A stretch of 18,176 bases of DNA, from NCBI GenBank assembly GCA_018257865.1, contig JAEUBA010000247.1, forward strand, positions 1 to 18,176, written 5' to 3'. The stretch's first letter is position 1. Each line of letters opens with the position of its first letter. A program made the position numbers and the translations under genes. Below are positions 1-7,966 of this stretch, piece by piece. The notes under the pieces are model-generated. The model was not told the DNA's origin, did no database searches, and saw nothing but the letters and a program-made list of their open reading frames with translations. This stretch comes from Stereocaulon alpinum (Eukaryota; Ascomycota; Lecanoromycetes; Lecanorales; Stereocaulaceae).

Positions 1-678
1 AGCCGTCCCGTAAGGGTTCGAGTTATTGGCGCTGATTAGTGGTGTTTATTGGTGTCCGTAGTAGTACCGGATTTGGCTGTTCGGTGGTTTGCTGGTTGAG
101 GATGCGAGAAAGGGGGGAAGCCATATACACCGCCTAGGAGGCCTATACTTGTATGAAGAATCGGATGGTATAATATCCCGCCGGTCGTATTGGATAGTAC
201 TTACTTCTATCCTTATGTACTTTGCTTTAGGGGGGAGCCAACCCTTCAGCTTGCAATTATGGTTATACGGCGCCGCTTACACTAAAGGCTCGCCTAGCTA
301 CTTAGATGGGGGCCGTCCTTTTCCAAAATACGCCTTCTAATTTATAACCTAGTATGTCCTTCTCTTGGTCCTGTATGCCTATAACCCCAGCCTTCCCCTA
401 GGATAGACTGCGCGTCAGTCTTGACCGGTGGATACGTATCGAGCGCACGTAGATATTAGATTTTTCGAATTAACGGCTGGGCAGGTGTTACCTGTGCTCT
501 TTACTCGTCGGGCTGAGATACTATACCTGATGCCAATTCTTGCTGTCTAGTCTCGATCGTAGGGGAGGTATAATAGTTGTGGTGGAGTTGGGGTAGGTAT
601 TGTCGCGTTGCCCGAAAAACTCTGTACGGAGTTCTCAGCAACTACGCGACGTCTCAATATCGTTCAACCTGTAATATA
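1..678. other. Unmutated flank, no supported gene
   Basis: This stretch has mixed composition with abundant TG and CA dinucleotides, unlike everything right of about 762, so it has escaped RIP or was never a repeat. I find no recognisable protein. An 83-codon open frame (89-340, plus) has no family resemblance and no visible context. A 7-bp perfect inverted repeat (602-608 with 644-650) encloses a smaller 5-bp one (618-622 with 629-633), and a 5-bp hairpin sits at 482-494. It ends where the candidate Helitron terminus begins, so it is probably the host side of that insertion. Its own identity is unknown. Confidence 0.5.
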
Positions 679-714
679 TTAGGGGAGATATCTCGGCTCT
701 GAATAGGTATTCAG
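679..714 (-). other. Candidate Helitron 3' terminus with hairpin
   Basis: On the plus strand the end reads A|TTAG, that is CTAA|T on the element strand, which satisfies the CTRR-T rule. Inside it is the 10-bp palindrome GAGATATCTC (685-694) and then the inverted repeat CTGAATA-GG-TATTCAG (699-714). The hairpin is 16 nt from CTAA, somewhat farther than the roughly 10-12 nt usual for Helitrons. The RepHel frame meets its stop (TGA, 713-711) inside the hairpin, so the end falls directly after the gene. No second copy is available to confirm the boundary. Confidence 0.45.
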
Positions 715-758
715 GTTCGTAGCCAGCACCGCGTACAGGTGTGTCTCCATCGCTGGCC

Positions 759-2120
759 TACTATATTCTTTATTAATCGGTTATTCGTATATTTATAACT
801 ATCCGGCCTAATAATATATAGATTCGCCTACTTCGTAACCTATAAAAGCGATATATAGAGCTAACTATAACTAAAAGCCGGCCGTAACTATAGGTTAATA
901 CCTATAAACTTTATAGATTACCCCTAGAACTTATTTATTATTATTATAAATACTAAGCGAACTAGATATTACTTATATATAAAGGGTATAGAGATCCTCT
1001 TATTATTTTCCTTAGACTATAATAGTACTTAATCTTAAAGAGTATTACCTTCTTACTATTATACGTACCGCCTATAATCTCGCCTTTAAAGATATACTTA
1101 CTATATTATATAACTTAGAGCTAAGTCCCGTTATAAAGCTATAGCAGATCTAGGTTTCTAAGTAATATAACTAAAATACCTAGTTTAATATAGAGCTTAT
1201 AGGGCGGTAGCGAGGCCTTATAAAATATATTAAAATATTTAGTCGGAAAGAGGTCCTTATCTTCTTTAGAAATAGCCTAATTAATACTTTAGTATATAGT
1301 AAGCTCGCTAGGTATCTACGTTATAAGCTTACTATTAATCTTAGTAATATCCTTATTCGTAATAGTAAGAATAGCTCTTTAAGATAGATACTCTCTATCT
1401 ACTATACCTAGGCGATATAGGTTTAGGTATACCTTATTAATTAACTTATTAATAGCGTTTTTAGGAACGTAGCTATAAGCCTAAGGTACTACGTCTTCCT
1501 TAGTAGTAAAGCTCTTCTAAATACTAGACCCGTTCCCGATATTAAGAAGGTTAACAGTAAAAGCCCTTATATTAGTATATATAGAATTAGTAAGATTAGG
1601 ATTATTAAGTCGTTCGTTAATAGTTAGGTCTAATTATATAGTATCCTACTAGAACTTAGCCTATTATATATAGGTATTAATAACCTAACTACTAAATCCG
1701 CTAGCTACTACTAGTAGGGTTTATCGAAAATTACCGTAGAAGTAGACGACCTTACCCCTAAACTATACCCCCTTATTATTATAGATATCTTAAAGGCTTC
1801 GGCTTATAGCCTCTATATTATACCTACTCTATATAAGCGACTTATCCTAAAAGATTACCTAAGCTCGCTTTATAAGCTCTATAAGGTTCGTCCCTTTCTT
1901 AATCCTATATAAAGAAGTAGCGTCCGAATCTAGTAGTATCTTAAATTAGGAGTAGGTAGTATAGCTACCTTAAAGGAGTATTACTACTATACCTAAGGAT
2001 ACTATAGCTAAAGCTACTTTTCGTTTAAGGTATACTTTCTTTATTATAATATTCTTAATAAAGGTCTTACTAGTACCCCTAGCGCCGTTAAGAAAGAATA
2101 GGGTATTAGGAGCTTTATAC
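759..2120 (-). pseudogene. PIF1-type helicase domain of RepHel
   Basis: C-terminal SF1B helicase half of the Helitron protein. Visible in order: FFLNGARGTSKTF (Walker A, 2098-2060), LALAIVSLGIVVILL-like motif Ia just after it, a Walker B region around 1862-1830 where the family Trp-Asp-Glu reads stop-Asp-Lys, GNFRQ (1735-1721), the segment RAILTITNKDITKINSKLI (about 1375-1320), the SLPPYKLYIKLG stretch (about 1225-1190), and LLRNLD-x-NGT (about 1150-1110). The reading frame changes between about 1090 and 985, after which the conserved INKSQG-like segment (about 940-910) and the final LYISLLQVT segment (868-842) continue in the new frame. A single small insertion or deletion would explain this. 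Confidence 0.85.
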
Positions 2121-3284
2121 TTATTATCCGTATTCGTATTAATAGCGTCTATAATCCGGTTAATAGCGTAGCTTTAATTAGGATTAAGCTTACTCTATAA
2201 AAACTTAATATCCTTAGGGCTAATATTATAAGATATCTCTTTATATAAGAGCTAATTCGGAATATCGCTTATACTATTAAAGTTAATAGTAGGAATTAGT
2301 AGATTATATTAAACTAAATCCTCTATATACTCTAGAGTAGAGGTATATTCTAACTAACTATTAATAAGGTAAAGTATATACTGCTTAGTATATATAGTCT
2401 CTTTACTAGCCGATATCTAAAGCGTCCGAAATTCCCGTTATAAGATATATATATAATTAGATAATATATACTCTTTATATTTATCCTATAATACTAAAGT
2501 ATCTATCAGTTAGAGCTTAAGTAATATTATAATAAATAGGCTCTATAGTTTATAACCCCCCTAAAAGTCCTTACCCTTATCTAAGATCTTATTAGTATAC
2601 TTATTATTTTTAGTTAGCCTAAGCTCTATATAGGCTTCTTTTTATTCTATTACGCAGCTATTAATTATACGTAGGTTATTAAAAGACGTAGTACCCTTAT
2701 AATAATATAGGAGTAGTTATAGATAATATAAATCCTTACTCTTAAGGCTAATAAAGTATATATACTTAAGGGCTTCGCCTTTTTTATAAACCTTCCACCG
2801 CTTAGATTACTTAATCTAGGTAAAATACTTTAGAAAGTTAGTATATAGGTAATCTAGTAGGTTCTTTTAGACTATAAGCCGCCTACTATTCTTCTTCCTA
2901 AAAAGTAGTAGCTAGCCTTAATTAAGAGTTTCCTTAATAATCCGATTTATCTTAAAGTACTTAGTTAAGGTAGTTCTATATAGCTTTTTATTATCTATAA
3001 GCTTCTACTTAGCAGTATTATTTATAGCCTTATCTTCGCTTAGATTAAATAAGATATATTATTAATCTAGTAGATAAATCTATAAGCGCTCTATATAAGG
3101 CTTTATTATACTTATACTAAATAATAATAGCTTTTATACGGCCTCTACAGAGCTAATCTAGCGAGCTAAATAGTACTTAGTAATCTTATCTACCTCCTTA
3201 CCTTATTACCTAAGCTACCCTAAAGGAGTAGGGTTATTATTATAGTACTTACTATATTAAGTTAGGGTAATATCAGCTCGATCC

Positions 3285-4640
3285 GAGCCCTTATAGACGT
3301 ATTTATATAGATAGAAAACCGACTTAATAGAGCTATAGATCTTAATATTAATATAGCTACTATATTTCTTTAATAGATAGGTATTATACGGAATAACCTA
3401 TCTATTATTAATATTTATATTTTCGAGAGGCTCTATAAATAGACGTTTATACTAAGGGTAGCTCCTATTAGGGGCGAACTTAGTCTAGTTATAAAAATCC
3501 TTAGGGAAGCTCTTACTATAATAATTCTTCTCTTTACTATAATATATATTATTAGGGTCGCTAGTATAGCGATTATAGACTATATATTATAGAACTAACT
3601 TATAAAGCTTCTTATTAGCTCCTTTATTAGGTATAAATACTTAGACGACACTATTAATATCTTTAATAGTATAAATCCGATCCTCTTCCTATATAATTAA
3701 TAAAATATAGGCGTATAGCAGTCCTCGCTTTTAAAACTTAATTATAAAGTAATAAGTAATATTAATACTAAGTATATAGAGCTTAAGGAGGTCTTTTATA
3801 AGCTTATTAAGCTTCTACTTAAATATATAGGCCGTTAGATTATAATAGTACTCTTATATCTAGCTAGGCTTTAGTAGATTTTAAATATTAGGCTACTTAA
3901 GATTATATATAAAGGTAATAAAGTACTTAGGTTTACCCCTTTTCCGAATGATTATTATTATATCTTATATCTTCGCCTTTATATATCGTAGGCTTCTTAG
4001 TATTATAGCTAGTAGTATAGTTACTTTAGATCTAAAATCCTTAAGAGAGATACTAAGGTCGGTATTAAGCCTATCTATAAGCCCTAAGTAGTAGTTAGCT
4101 TAGATAGTTTACTAATTTCGCCTATACTAATTTAGATCGTTTATCTTAATTAAAGCCTATATATTAGTAACCTAGTAACTAAAAAGACGCCCCTTATCTA
4201 GTATATAACTAAAGTAAGGTAAACAGATCTATAGTATAGTTAGATTTAGAAGGAAGATATTCTAACTTAGAAATATTATAATTTAACTTAGGGTAATAGA
4301 AGACGCTTACCTATATCTACTTTATATAAAACTAACGCCTTATTAATTATATAGATCCTCTACGTCCTTAGGTATATTATCGCTATTAGTATTAAGGTTA
4401 TTTTCTTACTCTAAGTTATTACTACTATCTTCTTACTCTAGATCCTCCGAAAACTGGAAGTTATAGCGAGATAGTATACTAGCGGTATAATTATACTATA
4501 ATATATATAGTAGATAATTACTAGGAAGCTATTAACTAGCTAATAGAATACGATTATACTACGACTACTTGCTAAATAGGAATAGTAAGATATACTATAA
4601 AGCTATATAAGAAGGATACTACTTTAAGATTATTATAAGA
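3285..4640 (-). pseudogene. Rep (HUH nuclease) domain of RepHel
   Basis: This part of the RepHel pseudogene corresponds to the Helitron_like_N and Rep catalytic core that would nick single-stranded DNA and stay attached through tyrosine. The GKPxxFITFxxNP-type motif (3935-3903) precedes the metal-binding HUH motif, which reads Y-A-Y at 3715-3707 where the family has H-x-H; both changes are CA to TA. Downstream, an N-N-R-stop-V-I-P-Y-N stretch (about 3420) matches the family DNRWVVPYNP segment, with the Trp codon now TAG. The paired catalytic tyrosines in YLYKYVYKG are still encoded. This order and spacing are diagnostic for Helitrons and are not seen in plasmid Rep proteins. Confidence 0.85.
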
Positions 4641-5899
4641 CCCCCCTCTTTAGTTTCTATATAGATATTACGTTTAATACGACTATTTTTCCTATTAGTA
4701 GGTATAATTATAATACGGGCGACCTTAGTAGATATAGGGCGATTATATATACCCCTATTTTAATATTTTAGATTAAGCTATTAAATACGTATACTTATTA
4801 TCTTAATTAGATATCTTTCCTTATCCTCCTTTATATAATCGAAGTAAGTCTTAAAACCTTAAGTATATAGATTAATAATACGTAGGATATACTATAGCTA
4901 AGTAAGGGTAGCTAGATCTATACCCCCTAAATAGTACTACTAAGTATCTAGTTACTCCTATATACTATTTAGGGTATAGATTTAAGCAAACTTCGCTCGT
5001 TTACTATTATTAGGTATAAGAGGCCCTATATAATAGTAGACTAACCCCTAGATTCGGAACGTAGTACGGCCTATATTAAAGTTAATATTGTTAGCGACCT
5101 TACTAGTAAAGGAGAGGCTATTATTATAGCTAATAATACTTTTAATAAACTCTTTACTATAAGTAGTCCTATAGTATAGAGGGTACCTATCTATTAGGAC
5201 TTTTTTAATTTTATATAGTAAGTTATTTATTTTATACGCTATAAGCTTACGGTCCTTTTCTAGTCTATTAGGTAATAGATCGACCTCTTCTATCTTATAT
5301 AATTAATCGGGCGGTAGCTAATTATTCTTTCTATTATTATAGTATAGCTACTAATTATAGGGCCTACGTTCTATAGGCTAAGACTAAGTAGTATAGTAGG
5401 GATAGATATTAGACGTATTATAAAAATCTTATTAATTATAAAGAGCTTTACGTCTTTAGCCGTAGCTAAGTCCCTATATAACTAAAACGTAGCCCTATTC
5501 CTTAACTAATATAGGCTACGTTAGCGACTAGGGTAGTTTAGGCTATAGTCTTCTATAGTTCGTTCTTAGTAGGTATAGTAGCGTAGAGTACGCTTAGAGT
5601 ATTTTAGTCTAAGTAGGGGAGTAATTAAGTTAATATCTATAAACTTAGTAGGCGCTAACTTAGTAATATCTTCTATAGTAGAAGCTAGTAGAGGGACTCT
5701 TTATAAGATTACTACCTATAAATATAAGTTAATAGGGTTATAATTACGCTATATTATAGTATAGCTATTAATATAAGAATTATACTAAGGCTCCTAAAAC
5801 AGCCTACTTAGTAAATACCTAAGTACTGCGGTCTCTCCTATAGTCTCTTATATAGTATTAATAGCTAGAGTATTTATAGCTATCTTCTTCTTCCTTCTA

Positions 5900-6297
5900 C
5901 CTCCTAGTCTTCTTTATCTATTTATACTATCCTTAGTAATTTTACTAAGGGCTATATATTACCTCTTAGAGAGTCTCTTAGGGCTTATAAGAATAGTAGG
6001 TATAGAGGACTTTAGGTTAATATAGATATAGTAGTCCCGCTTATTAGTCTAGCGTATAACACGTCTAGTATTATATATAGAAGGGATATAGGGAAAGATA
6101 TTTATAAAGGAGCTTAATAATTATTAATATTAAAAATACGTCTAGAAACTAGGTAATAGAGGAAAAGCGCTAAGACCTAGGACTTTAGCGTAGGTATAGT
6201 ATATACTTAACGATATCTTTTACGCGTATTAACAGATTTTTATTATTCTTACAGCGATAGAATCCTTAAAAGGAGGCGTATCTTTTAGGCGTAAAAC
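5900..6297. promoter_or_regulatory. Divergent intergenic region between RepHel and chromodomain frame
   Basis: The two ruined genes on either side point away from each other, so this roughly 300-400 bp stretch probably held both promoters; that is inferred from gene order only. It contains an imperfect palindrome at about 6170-6193 (CGCTAAG, then CCTAGG at its centre, then CTTTAGCG). No promoter element is clear after RIP. Part of the left side may still be RepHel N-terminal coding sequence, because the start codon cannot be placed. Confidence 0.3.
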
Positions 6298-6540
6298 ATA
6301 TTTATTATATAAGTTAAAAGGAAAGTACGTAAGATATAAAGATTCTAGTAGTTTTAATATTCGTACTAGCCGGAAGAGGAGATTTAGATTTTATTCTCTT
6401 AAGATATATTAGCTCGCTTAGCACGGGTAATCTTTAGGGTCCTAATTACCGATTTTCTATTATAGTAAGAAAGATTACTTAAGAAAGTAAACTCTAAAAT
6501 ACTACTATATACTATACTACTCCTCCTAAATTAAGATAAT

Positions 6541-6690
6541 AAGGAGTATAATATTAAAGAAATTCTAGATTATTAAGAGATTAAAGGAAGAAAGAGGTAT
6601 TTAATTAAGTAGTTAGACTATAATTATTTAGAGAATATATAGGAGTTAAAGTAGGATATCTTAGATATAGTCGAATTTCTACTATAAAGG
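6541..6690 (+). other. Chromodomain coding segment
   Basis: About 50 codons align by eye with the chromodomain fold: strand residues EYNIKEIL, an Arg-Lys-rich turn, YLIK followed by TAG at 6610-6612 where the family has the cage Trp, then DYNYLENT, TAG and Glu, and a helix DILDIVEFLL. The first cage aromatic (Tyr, 6547-6549) is kept. It lies roughly 80 codons into the proposed frame, so it would be N-terminal to central in the protein, whereas in chromovirus pol it sits at the C-terminus. Confidence 0.6.
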
Positions 6691-7355
6691 GCTTAAAGGA
6701 GATATTTCCGGCGGGGAATAACTACGCCCCTAGTTCTATATAGATCTTCTTAAAACTTTAGATAATAACCGTACTTATAGTACTCTAGATCGTATTAGAA
6801 TTATATAGATAAGGAGGTAGTAGGGGGAGAGCTTAATATAGTTAAAAACTATTATATTATCCGTCCTAAGCGCCTATACTAACGCTAGTATATAGAAATC
6901 TTTAGGAGTAGAGAACTTAACGAATATTTAAGGTATTTTCGATATTTTTAATTCTAAATTATTATTTTAATACCTCTCTTTAAGAAACTAGTACTAATAT
7001 ATAAATCTATTTAGTAGTTATTAATCTCTTCTATATTAAAGATATTAGTTTATCCTTAGAGGTATATAGGGAAGAAAACCCTATAGCGGACGCTAACAAA
7101 TACTAAGAGAGGGGTCTAAAACTTATAACCGCTATAACTTTTATAATACCTAATTAATTTTCTTTAAAAAAGTAGTAGTAAGTAGCCTAAACTAAGCTCT
7201 TTTAAGATTATTAAGTACGCTAGGGATACGAGGTATTATTAATAGTTTTTAGTACTAGGAAAGACATAGTATAAGTAGGGCTAAGTATTAACGGGTACTC
7301 CTATAGTTAATAATACTAGTAGTTAGATACGCTATATAGGTGTAAAGGCTAGCGA

Positions 7356-7374
7356 CGCCGGCTCTAAGCTGGCG
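7356..7374. repeat. GC-rich hairpin beside copia A
   Basis: An 8-bp stem (7356-7363 with 7367-7374, one G-T pair) around a 3-nt loop. It lies in the least RIP-mutated patch between the Helitron and the retrotransposons, 15 bases left of the LTR of element A. It overlaps the last codons of the chromodomain frame, so it may simply be coding sequence. Confidence 0.4.
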
Positions 7375-7389
7375 CACTAAGGTATAAGA

Positions 7390-7519
7390 TATTAAAATAT
7401 AATAGGTAGAATACTTAATTATCTAGCTAAGTGCGACTATATAAGATATAAATAAGGGTTAGTGCTAAGTCTTAGTTATTAATACTAAGGCTTAGTATAC
7501 GAATACCCGAATTTTAATA
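7390..7519 (-). repeat. 3' LTR of copia A (130 bp)
   Basis: Matches the LTRs at 10505-10634 (inverted) and 14194-14325 (direct). LTR edges are set by comparison of the three copies and by the adjacent polypurine tract. The terminal dinucleotides read TA...TA on the plus strand, where C has TG...CA, as RIP would produce. The target duplication (7385-7389, TAAGA) cannot be checked because the other end is outside the window. Confidence 0.88.
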
Positions 7520-7528
7520 CTCCTACTT
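7520..7528 (-). promoter_or_regulatory. Polypurine tract of copia A
   Basis: Reads AAGTAGGAG on the element strand, directly against the 3' LTR, the place where plus-strand DNA synthesis is primed. The same nine bases lie at 14326-14334 in C. Its position confirms that this LTR is the 3' one and that A lies on the minus strand. Confidence 0.75.
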
Positions 7529-7966
7529 AAATATAGTACGCTAAATACTAGATAATTAAATTATAGTCCGTTAAAACAACTAATTTACTATACGCTAGTC
7601 GTAACTGCTTTTCACCTTAATAACCCGTTATTTAGTAGGATTTCACCTTAAATACCTAGTATTTAGTAGGATAGCAGAGCTTATCTTTTACTATTACTAC
7701 CAAAACTTTCTAGAAAATAATAAGATATAGTTATTTAAATTTTTATTTTCGCTATTAGCCTATATATACTAATTTCTTACTAATAAGTAGTTAGATAGTA
7801 TATAGGGTTAATAGATACTATAAAGTATAATAATAGCTTTAGGGATAATCTAGGTATAGTAGCCCTAATTAAGTAGTATTCGTATACGATCCTTAGGGAT
7901 ACTCCTACTAGATCTAGGTAGCTACTCCTACTAGATCTAGGTAGCTTCTCCTACTAAAGCTCTACC
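7529..7966 (-). other. 3' untranslated region of copia A
   Basis: Non-coding stretch between the end of pol and the polypurine tract. It contains a 31-bp tandem duplication (7610-7640 and 7641-7671) that C does not have in full. A shorter partial repeat (about 7904-7939, two copies of a TACTCCTACTAGATCTAGG-like unit) also occurs. No gene is visible. Confidence 0.6.
7610..7671. repeat. 31-bp tandem duplication in copia A 3' UTR
   Basis: Two adjacent units, each starting TTTCACCTTA and ending ATTTAGTAGGA, differ at a few bases. The corresponding part of C (about 14415-14435) keeps only part of one unit. The duplication either arose in A or was lost from C. Confidence 0.7.

Larger units (their letters stand above)
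711..5900 (-). pseudogene. Helitron Rep-helicase (RepHel) pseudogene
   Basis: Fusion of an HUH rolling-circle replication initiator and a PIF1-family helicase, the enzyme that mobilises Helitrons. In order on the minus strand: an N-terminal Helitron-like region (about 5.35-4.3 kb, with YPSYIALQYILLF at 4625-4561, matching the family HPSYxxLQYPLLFP); Rep motif RKRGKPKYFITFIYN (3947-3903); the HUH site KRGLLYAYILL (3730-3698); the tyrosine motif YLYKYVYKG (about 3315-3288); Walker A GARGTSKT (2086-2063); GNFRQ (1735-1721); and the C-terminal helicase motifs ending near 759. The frame is the same from about 5.3 kb to 1.09 kb, then shifts once near 1000-1090. Many TAA/TAG codons stand for Gln/Trp. 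Both HUH histidines read as Tyr (CAY to TAY). The roughly 1,700 codons are normal for a RepHel. The N-terminal limit is uncertain because Met codons are mutated. It cannot encode a working enzyme. Confidence 0.88.
6298..7380 (+). pseudogene. Chromodomain protein pseudogene, otherwise unrecognised
   Basis: A plus-strand frame of roughly 360 codons that holds one phase throughout and is interrupted only by TAA/TAG, as expected for a RIP-damaged gene. The recognisable part is a chromodomain at about 6541-6690 (EYNIKEILDY, then GRKRYLIK-stop-LDY, then ENT-stop-E), matching the family YxVExILDxR, GxxxYLVKWxGY and ENTWEP. Chromodomains bind methylated histone tails and in chromoviruses steer integration to heterochromatin. 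The rest (about 6690-7380) resembles nothing I can name; its end (about 7290-7377) is the least mutated part and closes with SKLAH and a TAA. The start at 6298 is a guess (ATG probably now ATA). It could be an accessory or captured gene of the Helitron, a host gene, or the end of a chromovirus pol, though no integrase is visible upstream. TAA at 7378 may itself be a mutated CAA. Confidence 0.5.
679..7389 (-). mobile_element. RIP-inactivated Helitron (visible part)
   Basis: Rolling-circle transposon inferred from the RepHel pseudogene it carries on the minus strand. The left limit is the proposed 3' terminus: read on the minus strand, CTAA (682-679) followed by T, which fits the Helitron rule CTRR with insertion between A and T. 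A 7-bp stem with a 2-nt loop lies just inside (699-714). The 5' TC end was not found. It may lie right of copia element A, which would mean A inserted into the Helitron; if not, the Helitron ends somewhere between 5.9 and 7.39 kb. CpA/TpG depletion runs from about 762 rightward, leaving the last ~80 bases of the element unmutated. The RepHel identity is firm, the 3' end is a good candidate, and the right boundary is a guess. Confidence 0.6.

Noticed and set aside
89..340. 83-codon open frame on the plus strand
   Set aside because: No recognisable family, motif or operon-like context; a frame of this length can arise by chance in 760 bases of ordinary composition.
510..575. Short matches to TPP-riboswitch core motifs (GGCTGAGATA, ACCTGAT, CGTAGGG)
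   Set aside because: The order is right, but the spacing between the first two is too short and that between the last two too long, and I could not find the paired P2 and P4 stems. No thiamine gene follows. A covariance-model search would decide.
7356..7380. Second Helitron-type 3' end (hairpin then CTAA at 7377-7380)
   Set aside because: The base after CTAA is G, not T, the hairpin is only 2 bases away, and the strand is opposite to RepHel.
6541..7389. 3' end of a chromovirus (gypsy) with chromodomain and LTR
   Set aside because: No integrase precedes the chromodomain, the frame continues about 230 codons past it, and no LTR-like repeat is seen here. Kept only as an alternative in the feature entry.
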